Assembly: GCA_964439935.1 (NCBI GenBank)
Contig: CAYTPW010000016.1
Span: 1-64,000 of the forward strand
DNA length: 64,000 bases
Source of the DNA: JABMQW01 sp964439935
Lineage (GTDB): Bacteria > Fidelibacterota > Marinisomatia > Marinisomatales > TCS56
Direction: 5' to 3'
Shown here: positions 27,296 to 35,994 of the stretch, piece by piece
How positions within the stretch are numbered: position 1 is the stretch's first letter
How the letters are laid out: the number at the start of each line of letters is the position of its first letter
Position numbers and translations under genes: made by a program
The notes under the pieces: model-generated
Databases searched by the model: none
What the model saw: only the letters and a program-made list of their open reading frames with translations
What the model was told of the DNA's origin: nothing

Positions 27296-28105
27296 TCAGA
27301 AATTCGGACCCTTGAAATGCTGTGCAGTAAGATTTTCGGTTAAATAGGTGAAAGCTTCTTCCGTTGAATCGGAAAAATGGAACAGGCTCAGGTCATCGGC
27401 CGAGATGGTTCCGACCCGAACCAAATAATCCCAGTTAATCACCTCATTCCAGAAATCTTTTCCGAAAAGTACGATTGGAATCTCTTTTTTCATTTTTTCA
27501 GTCTGGATCAGGGTTACCAATTCCATCAATTCATCCAGTGTACCAAATCCACCAGGGAATACCACCAGTGCTTTTGCCAGATACAAAAACCAGAACTTAC
27601 GCATGAAGAAGTAGTGAAATTGTATATTCAGATCCGGAGTAATGAATTTATTTCCACTCTGCTCGAATGGAATTGTGATGTTTAAACCACAGGCTAGACC
27701 TTTAGCCTCAGAGGCGCCACGGTTAGCGGCTTCCATGATCCCGGGTCCACCGCCGGATGTAATGATGAAGCGTCGTTTTTTATCAGTCAGGTTTTTACTC
27801 CATTCGGTCAATCGAAAGGCCAGATCGCGGGCAGCTTCATAATATTTACTCATTTCCAGCTGATTATTTAGCTGTGCCAGTATTTGGGAATCGGGATTTT
27901 GCGGTGCTTCATCAAGTAATTTTTTGGCTTCGGCCTTGGATTTTATACGAGCCGACCCGAAAAAAACGATTGTATCTTCCACATGATAGCGGTTAAAACG
28001 CTGGCGAGGCCCGAAATATTCGGAAATGATTCTAAGGGGGCGGGCATCACCGCTGCTTAGAAAATCTTTATCGTAATAGAAACGTTCTTTAGTATTCTTA
28101 ATCAT
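27296..28105 (-). CDS. LOG-family protein (TIGR00730), nucleotide 5'-monophosphate phosphoribohydrolase-like
   Basis: 269 residues from ATG 28105, which has CAGGAA seven bases upstream; an ATG at 28159 would add 18 residues without a ribosome site. The Rossmann-like fold carries IVFFGSARIKSKAEA, RFIITSGGGPGIMEAANRGA and the LOG signature ALVVFPGGFGTLDELMELVT (PGGxGTxxE). Such proteins, often misannotated as lysine decarboxylases, cleave ribose phosphate from nucleotide monophosphates. At 269 residues it is of the larger type with an N-terminal extension. It converges on the M4 protease gene. Confidence 0.9.
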   Translation of the reverse strand: MIKNTKERFYYDKDFLSSGDARPLRIISEYFGPRQRFNRYHVEDTIVFFGSARIKSKAEAKKLLDEAPQNPDSQILAQLNNQLEMSKYYEAARDLAFRLTEWSKNLTDKKRRFIITSGGGPGIMEAANRGASEAKGLACGLNITIPFEQSGNKFITPDLNIQFHYFFMRKFWFLYLAKALVVFPGGFGTLDELMELVTLIQTEKMKKEIPIVLFGKDFWNEVINWDYLVRVGTISADDLSLFHFSDSTEEAFTYLTENLTAQHFKGPNF

Positions 28106-28253
28106 AAATATTCCTGAAAAATTAGCCGCCGAAGTTAAGCTTATTTTCCAGTGCGGCAAATCTTTCCAGGTCTGTTTTACTGTTATTATGCATGTCCCGT
28201 TGCTAGATTTAAGACGATCATAGCAAATTAAATTTTATTAATAGGAGGCATAT

Positions 28254-28607
28254 ATGGAATTGAGTCTCTTCCATTATCAAGCGATTGTAAAATCTGTCTA
28301 TGACGGGGATACCTGCACGGTAGATATCGACCTGGGTTTGAATACCTGGATAAAGGGTGAAAAGCTGCGCTTATTTGGTATCAACGCACCAGAATTGCGT
28401 GGTTCAGAGCGACCGGAAGGTTTGAAATCGAGGGATTATCTGCGGAGTCTGATCGATGGCAAGAATATTCTGATTGAAACCTATCGTGATAAAAGAGGTA
28501 AATACGGTCGCTATCTGGCGGTTATCTATATCTATCGACAGGATGCCTGGTTGAATGTTAACGAGGACCTGGTGTCCAATGGTTTCGCAGTATTCAAGGA
28601 TTATTGA
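28254..28607 (+). CDS. Thermonuclease-like (SNase domain) protein
   Basis: 117 residues, a single staphylococcal-nuclease fold: AIVKSVYDGDTCTVDIDLGL, LRLFGINAPELRGSERPEGL and ETYRDKRGKYGRYLAVIY, which contain the Asp/Arg/Glu catalytic positions (R in LRLFGI, E in ERPEG, R in GKYGRYL). No signal peptide is visible, so unlike most secreted thermonucleases it may act inside the cell. TAGGAGGC lies before ATG 28254. Confidence 0.88.
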   Translation: MELSLFHYQAIVKSVYDGDTCTVDIDLGLNTWIKGEKLRLFGINAPELRGSERPEGLKSRDYLRSLIDGKNILIETYRDKRGKYGRYLAVIYIYRQDAWLNVNEDLVSNGFAVFKDY

Positions 28608-28748
28608 CCCCAATCAGGGGCCAGCTACCGGTTGCCAGAGAATAGCTGCTACCTCGCGCTGAAACAGCATCAGTAATAAAACCGGGTATCAGGAATCACA
28701 TCGTAACCCGACTTGCCATTAACTAAGTCAGCTGGCTATCTTCAACCG

Positions 28749-29108
28749 ATGCGAAAACTGTCATTTCCATTAATTCTGCTGCTGATATCCTGTGGCTCTG
28801 CCCCGGATCCGCAGCCCGTTCCACCAGCACCCAATGTTCCGGATTCCGTACCGGAGAATATCGATGCTGAACATCAGCCTGATCCGTACCAACGCTGGTT
28901 GCTGAACGAATATGATATCTGGCAATATTTGAAAAATAATCCGGCAGAAACTGATGTTCTCTCCACCCTGGGACAGCCGGATTCGGTATTTATGGATTTT
29001 GACCAAACCTATCGTGTTTATTATTATTTTATACCCAAACTCAACGATTATAATTCGATTGAAATTGATATCCGCACCGGCCAGGTTACCGGATTTGAGT
29101 GGGATTGA
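28749..29108 (+). CDS. Small lipoprotein with BamE/SmpA-like C-terminus
   Basis: 119 residues from ATG 28749, preferred over 28713 because it starts a clean lipoprotein signal: MRKLSFPLILLLISCGS with lipobox LLISC (C15). A Pro-rich linker (about 18-45) follows. The C-terminal part NPAETDVLSTLGQPDSVF and YRVYYYFIPKLNDYNSIEID resembles the helix-then-strands layout of SmpA/BamE-like lipoproteins (..V...LG.P....). It is probably anchored in a membrane facing the periplasm. The family link is tentative and the function unknown. Confidence 0.7.
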   Translation: MRKLSFPLILLLISCGSAPDPQPVPPAPNVPDSVPENIDAEHQPDPYQRWLLNEYDIWQYLKNNPAETDVLSTLGQPDSVFMDFDQTYRVYYYFIPKLNDYNSIEIDIRTGQVTGFEWD

Positions 29109-29339
29109 CATTAGTATAATCCGATTAGTTATTAAAGCGAGTGTTGTTAATCTGATTTGATTGCTACAGCTGTTCTCTATTGGTTGTAGGGGAATTGTCA
29201 GCATCTGTTCAATCAACCCGCGACATCAGGTCGACCGGGAATGCAATTGCTCTGTGCTGGAGATGTTGTTTAATTTCGTACTTTCATTGTCCTGTTCATG
29301 ACCGTGATTGATTTTTGAACCGATAAAAGGAGTCCCATT

Positions 29340-29630
29340 GTGGCCAAGGTGAAAGGTGAAGTCAAGATTGCTATTGAAACCTGCAAGGGCTGTGAATTAT
29401 GTGTTCACGAATGTCCCCAGGAGACGCTGGTAATGTCTGATGAGTTGAACCAAAGGGGATATCATTTCGCGGTGGTTGCCATCGATAACTGTACCGGTTG
29501 CACTAACTGTGCGCTGGTTTGTCCCGATGCCTGTATTACCGTTTACCGTGAGCAAAGAGGGAAAAAGCGACCGATTGCCCAGATCAGTAATATCAGCGAA
29601 AATGTTACAATCACGATCGATGGGAGATAG
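29340..29630 (+). CDS. korD: 2-oxoacid:ferredoxin oxidoreductase delta subunit (2x 4Fe-4S ferredoxin)
   Basis: 96 residues from GTG 29340 with GGAG eight bases upstream. Two 4Fe-4S motifs, CKGCELCVHECP and CTGCTNCALVCP, carry electrons from the catalytic subunits to ferredoxin. It is the first gene of korDABC, separated from korA by one base. The subunit set (D, A, B, C as separate genes) is typical of anaerobic and microaerophilic bacteria and archaea. Confidence 0.92.
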   Translation: MAKVKGEVKIAIETCKGCELCVHECPQETLVMSDELNQRGYHFAVVAIDNCTGCTNCALVCPDACITVYREQRGKKRPIAQISNISENVTITIDGR

Positions 29631-29631
29631 C

Positions 29632-30732
29632 ATGAGCGAAATTTTATTTATGAAGGGGAATGAAGCTTTGGCCGAAGCGGCCATCCGAGCGGGGCTTGAT
29701 GCTTATTTTGGTTATCCGATCACACCCCAGTCCGAAATTCTGGAATACCTGTCGATTCATATGCCGAAACGGGGTGGTGTTGTGCTCCAAGCTGAAAGTG
29801 AAGTTGCTTCGATCAATATGATTTATGGCGCTGCCGGCGCTGGTGCCCGGGTAATGACAACCACCAGTTCACCCGGTTTCAGTCTGATGCAGGAGGGGAT
29901 TTCCTACATTGCTTCGGCTCAGCTCCCATGCCTGCTGGCCAATGTTGTCCGCGGGGGACCCGGACTGGGAACGATTCAGCCGAGTCAGGGAGATTATTTC
30001 CAGGCCACCAAGGGTGGAGGACACGGTGATTATTATATGATCGTCCTGGCACCATCCACTGTCCAGGAGATGGCTGATTTTGTCTATCTGGGATTCGATT
30101 TGGCTGACAAATATCGTACACCGGTAATGATCCTGACTGACGGTGCCCTGGGACAGGGGATGGAGAAAGTTACTTTTCCGGAATATGATCCCACCGAAAA
30201 AAAGATAGCCAAACCCTGGGCAACCACCGGGAAAACACCAGACAGGGAAAAAAATGTAATTACATCCCTTCATCTTCAACCCGAGCGAATGGAAGAAATA
30301 AACCAGGTTTTACAACAGAAATATAATACTATCCGACAGGAGGAGGTACGCTGGGAAGAATATTTAACTGATGACGCGGAAGTATTATTTACTGCCTTTG
30401 GTCTGGCGTCCCGGATCGCTCGCAAAACGATTCAACTGGCGCGGGAGGATGGTATCAAAGCCGGCCTGTTTCGCCCTAAGACGGTCTGGCCTTTCCCATA
30501 TCAGCGCTTGAGCGAACTGGCCAAGCAGGTGGATATGATCCAGGATATTGAATTAAATGCCGGACAAATGGTTGAGGATGTTCGTTTGGGAGTTGAGGGT
30601 GCCGTTCCGGTATTTTTCCATGGGAGAATGGGCGGAATGATTCCCACACCGGAGGAAATACTAGAGCAAATGAAAATTAATTTAGCGGCGGTTCGTGGTA
30701 AAAATGGCCGTCCCAGGGAGGAAACACCATGA
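29632..30732 (+). CDS. korA: 2-oxoacid:ferredoxin oxidoreductase alpha subunit
   Basis: 366 residues. I place the start at ATG 29632 (MSEILFMKGNEALAEAAIRA), with GGGAGA seven bases before it; the frame is open further upstream but overlaps korD. GYPITPQSEILEYLS is the alpha-subunit signature that contacts the substrate, and LTDGALGQGMEKV and TAFGLASRIARKTIQLA follow the family. Together with korB, korC and korD it forms a CoA- and thiamine-dependent complex that oxidises 2-oxoglutarate (or a branched 2-oxoacid) or carboxylates the CoA thioester using reduced ferredoxin. Substrate choice cannot be proved from sequence. Confidence 0.93.
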   Translation: MSEILFMKGNEALAEAAIRAGLDAYFGYPITPQSEILEYLSIHMPKRGGVVLQAESEVASINMIYGAAGAGARVMTTTSSPGFSLMQEGISYIASAQLPCLLANVVRGGPGLGTIQPSQGDYFQATKGGGHGDYYMIVLAPSTVQEMADFVYLGFDLADKYRTPVMILTDGALGQGMEKVTFPEYDPTEKKIAKPWATTGKTPDREKNVITSLHLQPERMEEINQVLQQKYNTIRQEEVRWEEYLTDDAEVLFTAFGLASRIARKTIQLAREDGIKAGLFRPKTVWPFPYQRLSELAKQVDMIQDIELNAGQMVEDVRLGVEGAVPVFFHGRMGGMIPTPEEILEQMKINLAAVRGKNGRPREETP

Positions 30733-31526
30733 GTGACCAAAATACGGTTATCGCAGAAGAAACCAGGGCAATGGACCTGGTTTACCAGCGTCCTGATTCA
30801 CTCATGGATGTGCGCATGCATTACTGTCCGGGCTGTGGTCATACAACTGCCCATAAGATCCTGATGGAAGTGGTGGACGAAGCGGGCATCAAGAGTGAAA
30901 CGGTTGGAGTCGCCCCGGTAGGCTGTGCTGTGCTGGCCTACGAATATTTAGATGTCGATATGCATCAGGCTGCTCATGGGCGTGCAACTGCCGTGGCTAC
31001 CGGAATTAAAGCAGTGCTACCGGACAAATATGTTTTTACTTACCAGGGTGATGGTGACCTGGCGGCGATCGGAACAGCGGAAACAATTCACAGCGCCAAC
31101 CGTGGCGAAAATTTCCTGATCATTTTTATTAATAATGGAATATATGGCATGACCGGTGGCCAGATGGCGCCAACCACACCGGTTGGTGAAAAGACCGCCA
31201 CATCACCATATGGCCGGGATCGCAAAACTGCCGGAGCTCCGATTGATATTACTCATCTGCTGGCTCAATTGCCGGGCACGTTCTATGCCACTCGCCAATC
31301 GGTACATGATGCCAAAGCGGTGCGGAAGACCAAAAAAGCATTCATGAAAGCTTTCGAATATCAGAAATTGAATAAAGGTCTTTGCATCGTTGAAATCGTG
31401 TCGAACTGTCCCTCCGGCTGGAAGTTAACTCCCTACCAGTCCAATGAATGGATGAAAGAACATATGATGACCATTTATCCACCCGGAGATATTAAAACGC
31501 CGAGCAAGGAGGATTTGCTGCCATGA
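30729..31526 (+). CDS. korB: 2-oxoacid:ferredoxin oxidoreductase beta subunit (TPP-binding)
   Basis: 265 residues, overlapping korA by four bases (ATGA). The N-terminus has MHYCPGCGHTTAHKIL and APVGCAVLAYEYLDVDM with cluster- or substrate-contacting Cys. The thiamine diphosphate motif is GDGDLAAIGTAETIHSANRG followed by INNGIYGMTGGQMAPTT (GDG...NN). HGRATAVATGIK matches Kor rather than pyruvate oxidoreductases. It is the catalytic partner of korA. Confidence 0.94.
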   Translation: MSDQNTVIAEETRAMDLVYQRPDSLMDVRMHYCPGCGHTTAHKILMEVVDEAGIKSETVGVAPVGCAVLAYEYLDVDMHQAAHGRATAVATGIKAVLPDKYVFTYQGDGDLAAIGTAETIHSANRGENFLIIFINNGIYGMTGGQMAPTTPVGEKTATSPYGRDRKTAGAPIDITHLLAQLPGTFYATRQSVHDAKAVRKTKKAFMKAFEYQKLNKGLCIVEIVSNCPSGWKLTPYQSNEWMKEHMMTIYPPGDIKTPSKEDLLP

Positions 31527-32077
31527 CCGAAGAAACGATCATTGCCGGATTCGGTGGACAGGGGGTATTGTCGATGGGAATGTTATTGGCCTATGGTGGT
31601 GTAATTGAAAACCAGGAAGTTTCCTGGATGCCCAGCTATGGTCCCGAGATGCGGGGTGGTACGGCTAATTGTATCGTGATCAATGGTGACGAACCGATCA
31701 GTTCACCGATTGTTTCCCGTTTTGATTCGGTAGTGATATTCAATCAGCCTTCCCTGGATAAATTTGAAGCTGCCGTTAAACCACGTGGACTGTTGATGTA
31801 CGAGGAAGAAGCCATCTTGAATCCACCGACTCGGACTGATATTACTACAATTGCAGTACCGGCGGCCAAAGCGGCGGTTGAGTTGAAAAATCAAAAAGTG
31901 ATCAATCTGGTAATGCTGGGTGCTTTTCTCAAAGCCAAAGGAATTATTAAACCTGAAACGGCAATTAAAGCGCTTTACAAAGTGCTGCCGGAACGACATC
32001 ATAAATTGATTCCGCTGAATGAAAAAGCGCTAAATCGGGGAGCTGAATTAGTAGACACTGAAATGAGTGCCAGCTGA
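31523..32077 (+). CDS. korC: 2-oxoacid:ferredoxin oxidoreductase gamma subunit
   Basis: 184 residues, overlapping korB by four bases. ETIIAGFGGQGVLSMGMLLA and SWMPSYGPEMRGGTANCIVI are the gamma-subunit signatures. It completes the KorDABC complex. 130 bases separate it from rpe, so rpe may start a new transcript. Confidence 0.94.
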   Translation: MTEETIIAGFGGQGVLSMGMLLAYGGVIENQEVSWMPSYGPEMRGGTANCIVINGDEPISSPIVSRFDSVVIFNQPSLDKFEAAVKPRGLLMYEEEAILNPPTRTDITTIAVPAAKAAVELKNQKVINLVMLGAFLKAKGIIKPETAIKALYKVLPERHHKLIPLNEKALNRGAELVDTEMSAS

Positions 32078-32207
32078 TTCTACATAATTGATAACCGGTG
32101 ACACAGGAAATAATTTAAGCGGTCATTGGTATTTAACTAGATATTAATCAGGTTTTAAGGGCTTTTGATTTGATAATCATAATTTAGCGAGCTAATTTTA
32201 AAACCTG

Positions 32208-32879
32208 ATGGCCTCCCCCGGAATAAAAATAGCTCCTTCGATCCTGTCAGCGGATTTTTCAAATCTGAGAACAGTCCTGACCGACTGCGACCGGGCGCCA
32301 GCCGATCTTATTCATCTGGACATTATGGATGGCCATTTCGTGCCAAACCTGACGATTGGCCCGGCTGTAGTTAAAGCACTGCGACCACATACCAAGACTT
32401 TTCTCGATGTCCATCTCATGGTTAATGATACCATTAACTGGATCGAACCGTTTGCTTTAGCTGGAGCTGATGGGATAACCTTTCACGTCGAAGCACAAGG
32501 TAGTCCGGGTGAAATAATCGATTATATCAGGAGTTTCAATAAGAAGGTGGGAATCTCCTTGAGACCACACACCAATGTTGAGTTGATTGAACCGTTTCTT
32601 GAATGGGTGGATCTGATTTTGGTCATGAGTGTCGAACCGGGTTTTGGCGGACAATCATTCATTCCGGAATCAATTGATCGGATCAGGAGTATCCGGTCAT
32701 TCCTGGAACGGCATGACCTGTCGAATAGGGTTGCAATTCAGGTTGATGGGGGAGTTGATCTGACAAATGCCACTGATATTGTTACCGCCGGCGCATCTAT
32801 ACTCGTGGTCGGAACAGCCATTTTTGGAACGGCTTATCCAACCGAGAATATACAGAAACTTAGAGAGATTGCTGTATAA
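32208..32879 (+). CDS. rpe: Ribulose-phosphate 3-epimerase
   Basis: 223 residues. It interconverts ribulose 5-phosphate and xylulose 5-phosphate. The TIM barrel shows APSILSADFSNLR, LIHLDIMDGHFVPNLTIGP (metal His and catalytic Asp), TFLDVHLMV, LVMSVEPGFGGQSFIPESID and IQVDGGVDLTNA (second catalytic Asp). No strong ribosome site precedes ATG 32208. The stop overlaps the rpiB start by one base (TAATG), so the two pentose-phosphate enzymes are co-translated. Confidence 0.96.
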   Translation: MASPGIKIAPSILSADFSNLRTVLTDCDRAPADLIHLDIMDGHFVPNLTIGPAVVKALRPHTKTFLDVHLMVNDTINWIEPFALAGADGITFHVEAQGSPGEIIDYIRSFNKKVGISLRPHTNVELIEPFLEWVDLILVMSVEPGFGGQSFIPESIDRIRSIRSFLERHDLSNRVAIQVDGGVDLTNATDIVTAGASILVVGTAIFGTAYPTENIQKLREIAV

Positions 32880-33322
32880 TGAAAATTTATCTTGGAGCCG
32901 ATCACGCCGGTTATGCTCTGAAAGAAACAGTGAAGGAACATCTGTTGGTTAACAGCTACCAGGTAGAAGATTTAGGTGCTGTCAATTATAATCCTGATGA
33001 CGATTATCCTGATTTTGTGTTTCCGGTTGCTGAAGCAGTTGCCAGTGATCGGGAAGGAGTCGGAATCATATTCGGTGGGTCTGGCCAGGGAGAGGCTATT
33101 GCTGCCAACCGGGTATCCGGTGTGCGGGCGGTTGTTTTTTATGATGGTCCCGATGAAATTGTTAAATTATCACGCCGGCATAATAATGCTAATATATTGT
33201 CATTAGGTGCGCGATTTATCCCGACTGACCGTGCCCTGACAATGATTGATCTATGGTTAAAGGAACAGTTTGAAGGAAATCGTCACCAGCGCCGAATTGA
33301 TAAATTAGACCATCGATCTTGA
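32879..33322 (+). CDS. rpiB: Ribose 5-phosphate isomerase B, Glu-base type
   Basis: 147 residues. It converts ribulose 5-phosphate to ribose 5-phosphate. LGADHAGYALKETV and RRHNNANILSLGARF are RpiB landmarks. In E. coli RpiB the catalytic base is a Cys in a CGTG-type loop; here the loop is FGGSGQGEAIAANR with no Cys and a Glu at residue 72, as in Mycobacterium tuberculosis RpiB, where Glu replaces the Cys. The C-terminal HQRRIDKLD is also shared with that subtype. It overlaps rpe by one base and the transporter by four. Confidence 0.95.
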   Translation: MKIYLGADHAGYALKETVKEHLLVNSYQVEDLGAVNYNPDDDYPDFVFPVAEAVASDREGVGIIFGGSGQGEAIAANRVSGVRAVVFYDGPDEIVKLSRRHNNANILSLGARFIPTDRALTMIDLWLKEQFEGNRHQRRIDKLDHRS

Positions 33323-34719
33323 ACTTTCTGAGTACAGCACTCTATTGGGTCACGCGCGTACGCTGGCTCGTTATCGCCGTTATTGCCGGCATTGTTTTAT
33401 TGCTGCTTCCAACCCCGTCGGGATTATCGATAGCAGGGCACCGCTTGCTGGTAATTGCAATTGTAACCTTAATTCTGGTTGTCACCGAACCAATCCCATT
33501 GCCCGCTACAGCCATTTTTATTATTATCGCTCTGACCTACGGAGGAATTGATACACCTAACCAGGTTGCCCGTGCTTTTATGAACGATGCAGTTTTTTTC
33601 ATCATGGGATCACTGATGTTGGCTGTAGCGATTGTTAAACAGGGTTGGGATGCACGAATTGCACTCGGGATTATTAAAATCACTGGCAATAAAACTCGCA
33701 ATATCGCTTTTGGATTTACCGCCATTTCTGCTGTTCTGGCTTCTTTTATCGGTGAACACACGGTCGCGGCTCTAATGCTACCGATTGGAATGAGTCTGGT
33801 CCGTTATACATCTCCTGATGTTGAAAAAGTGCGTGGTCTGGCGGCGATTATCCTATTCTCAATTGCCTACGGTGCGCTGGTGGGATCAATCGGTACGCCC
33901 TCCGGAGGTGGCCGTAATGCGATTATGCTGAATTATTTACAGGATTCAGGGGTTGAGAGCATAACCTATCTGCGCTGGATGCTGTACATATATCCGCTGG
34001 TCCTGATCCTTGTCCCAATAGCTTCGTACCTGATTTGGCACAGCTTTTCGACTAAATATCATATTCTGGACAGCGGTGTTCGCCGATTAAAAGTTCGGGT
34101 CAGTAAACAGGGATCCATTCGCCCACGGGAGATTTCAGGTTTGGTCGTTTTCATCCTGGTTTTCCTGGGCTGGATATTTTTATCCAGCCGCTTCGGGCTG
34201 GGTACAATTGCCCTTACCGGTGTGTTGCTGTATCTGGTGACGGGTCTTGTTCGCTGGGAAGATATTAATCGCAATACCCATTGGGGTGTGATCATCTTAT
34301 TCGGTGCAACAATAGCTCTTGGATCATTTATGCGCTCAACCGGTGCAGCCGTGTGGTTGGCAAAAGGATTAGTTGGTTTAATCGGAACTGATTCGGGCCA
34401 ATTTTCAGTGCTATCAGATATATTGGTCGTTGGTTTGACTACAACAATGGCCAATACACTTTCCAGCTCCGCCACCGTCGCTGTCTTGGGACCGATAACG
34501 CTTAATCTGGGATCCGATCTGGTCCATCAGGGATTGATAACCGCGCTGGCTTCGTCCTTTGGATTTTTTACGGCTGTCGCTGCCCCGGCCTGCGCAATTA
34601 TTTATTCCAGTGGATTAGTCCGGGCAAAAGACTTCCTGCGAGCCGGTTGGAAGGTTGGTGCGCTAAGCATAATAATATTGATCATCTATGCTAATACTTA
34701 TTGGCTGATATGGTTTTAA
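33319..34719 (+). CDS. SLC13/DASS-family sodium:anion symporter
   Basis: 466 residues with about 11-12 hydrophobic segments. VLLLLPTPSGLSIAGHRLLV, TEPIPLPATAIFIIIALT, GEHTVAALMLPIG (first substrate motif, EHT in place of SNT) and TTTMANTLSSSATVAVLGPI (second motif) identify the divalent anion:Na+ symporter family, which moves dicarboxylates, sulfate or phosphate. The start is TTG 33319, overlapping the rpiB stop (TTGA), without a Shine-Dalgarno; reinitiation after rpiB would explain this. A universal stress protein gene follows 42 bases later. Confidence 0.88.
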   Translation: MNFLSTALYWVTRVRWLVIAVIAGIVLLLLPTPSGLSIAGHRLLVIAIVTLILVVTEPIPLPATAIFIIIALTYGGIDTPNQVARAFMNDAVFFIMGSLMLAVAIVKQGWDARIALGIIKITGNKTRNIAFGFTAISAVLASFIGEHTVAALMLPIGMSLVRYTSPDVEKVRGLAAIILFSIAYGALVGSIGTPSGGGRNAIMLNYLQDSGVESITYLRWMLYIYPLVLILVPIASYLIWHSFSTKYHILDSGVRRLKVRVSKQGSIRPREISGLVVFILVFLGWIFLSSRFGLGTIALTGVLLYLVTGLVRWEDINRNTHWGVIILFGATIALGSFMRSTGAAVWLAKGLVGLIGTDSGQFSVLSDILVVGLTTTMANTLSSSATVAVLGPITLNLGSDLVHQGLITALASSFGFFTAVAAPACAIIYSSGLVRAKDFLRAGWKVGALSIIILIIYANTYWLIWF

Positions 34720-34761
34720 TTATGGTTAAAGTAACATTAGAGTATGTGAGGTAATTTTGTC

Positions 34762-35646
34762 ATGCGATTGTTAATAGCTATTTCCAGCAAGGAATATTCT
34801 GAATCGACTTTACGGATTGGTTTGAAGATAGCTCGTGCCCTCAAGTCCTGTATTACAATCGCCTGCGTGGGTCAGAAGCCCAGTTCATTTGCCAGGGATG
34901 AGGTGCGTCTGGCTCAGGAATCCATGGAGCGCTGGGATATTAATCAACCGGCTATCACCGTTCTGGAATGGGCGTTTGACTATCTGGTGAAAAATGACTT
35001 CATTAGTAAAGAAAGTTGTGAAAACGGTTTTAAGAAGCGCCTGCTGGTAAAACGGGCTGGCGAGCGGGGTGAAATTAATTTTACGGGTACCTTTTGTGAT
35101 CATGTGGATATGATCGTCCGATTCGGAGATGTTATTGCCGAACTACGGGATGAAGTGCGCCGGCATGAATATGACGTAACCATTATCGGCGGTAGTAAAA
35201 AACAACGGATGGCTCATGACCTGGTGCAATATATTGATACATCTATTCTGGTTGCTAACCAGCTCGATTTTGATAAACCATACCGAATTTTACTACCGGT
35301 AGACGATTCCAAAGGGACTTTGAAAGCGGTCATTTTTGGTATCCAGATTGCCAAAGCTTATAAACTTGAAGTAGATGTTTTGACCGTCTCTAAACGCCAG
35401 CGCTTTGGTTCTGGATATCGAGGAGCCTCAGACCGGGCCTGCCGCTATCTAAATAACGCCAATGTCAATTATGAACGTCATCTGGTGGTTGGCGATCCGG
35501 TTGACACAATAGTGGAGCGGGCTGCGGAAAATCACATAATTATTATGGGTGTTTCCAATAAGAATCCGCTCAAGAAATTCTTTGTTGGAAGTAAACCGTT
35601 AAAGGTAATGGCTGCCAGCGAAAATCCGATATTGATTGTAAAGTAG
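34762..35646 (+). CDS. Universal stress protein, two UspA domains
   Basis: 294 residues. Two UspA-like alpha/beta domains: the first (1 to about 165) begins MRLLIAISSKEYSESTLRIG, the second (about 175-294) begins YRILLPVDDSKGTLKAVIFG and ends with VVGDPVDTIVERAAENHIII and MGVSNKNPLKKFFVGSKPL, similar to the G-2x-G-9x-G(S/T) nucleotide loop. The first domain is interrupted by an insert of about 50 residues. Cytosolic; probably co-transcribed with the anion transporter. Confidence 0.88.
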   Translation: MRLLIAISSKEYSESTLRIGLKIARALKSCITIACVGQKPSSFARDEVRLAQESMERWDINQPAITVLEWAFDYLVKNDFISKESCENGFKKRLLVKRAGERGEINFTGTFCDHVDMIVRFGDVIAELRDEVRRHEYDVTIIGGSKKQRMAHDLVQYIDTSILVANQLDFDKPYRILLPVDDSKGTLKAVIFGIQIAKAYKLEVDVLTVSKRQRFGSGYRGASDRACRYLNNANVNYERHLVVGDPVDTIVERAAENHIIIMGVSNKNPLKKFFVGSKPLKVMAASENPILIVK

Positions 35647-35994
35647 TTTATAGTAAAACGGGTAGGGTGTAAAGATTCCCTAGCTTATACCATAGCAGGA
35701 ATTCTGACATCATAATTGAGAAATCCCAAATAATTGTGATCCAGAGCAATTAGTACTCTTGCAGAGGCACAATTGTTAGTCCGATCACGGAAATATTTAC
35801 GACGCCTACCCATATTTGAACCAGCAATTACATGGATCGAATAGTTTTTTCGAATATTATCGATTGAATTCTGTTTGGTGTGGTTGTTGTAGAAGATGAT
35901 TAATAGGATTTCGGCAAAAAGAACAATGATTGACGATTAGAATTGTAACGGATTAACAGATGACTAATAAGCCGCAAATAAGGATGTGACTGGT
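35647..35994. other. Intergenic, no confident feature
   Basis: 348 bases, AT-rich. No hairpin terminator was seen after the stress protein. A 42-codon minus-strand frame (35685-35813) exists but lacks supporting evidence and is listed among the rejected items. Confidence 0.5.

Noticed and set aside
28605..28625. CCCC-AATCA-GGGG hairpin after the nuclease gene
   Set aside because: Only four base pairs and no T-tract; too weak to call a terminator.
35685..35813. Minus-strand 42-codon frame (MGRRRKYFRDRT...) after the stress protein gene
   Set aside because: The frame stays open further upstream without a start codon, has no ribosome site, and matches no family I know. It could be a relic, but I cannot support it.
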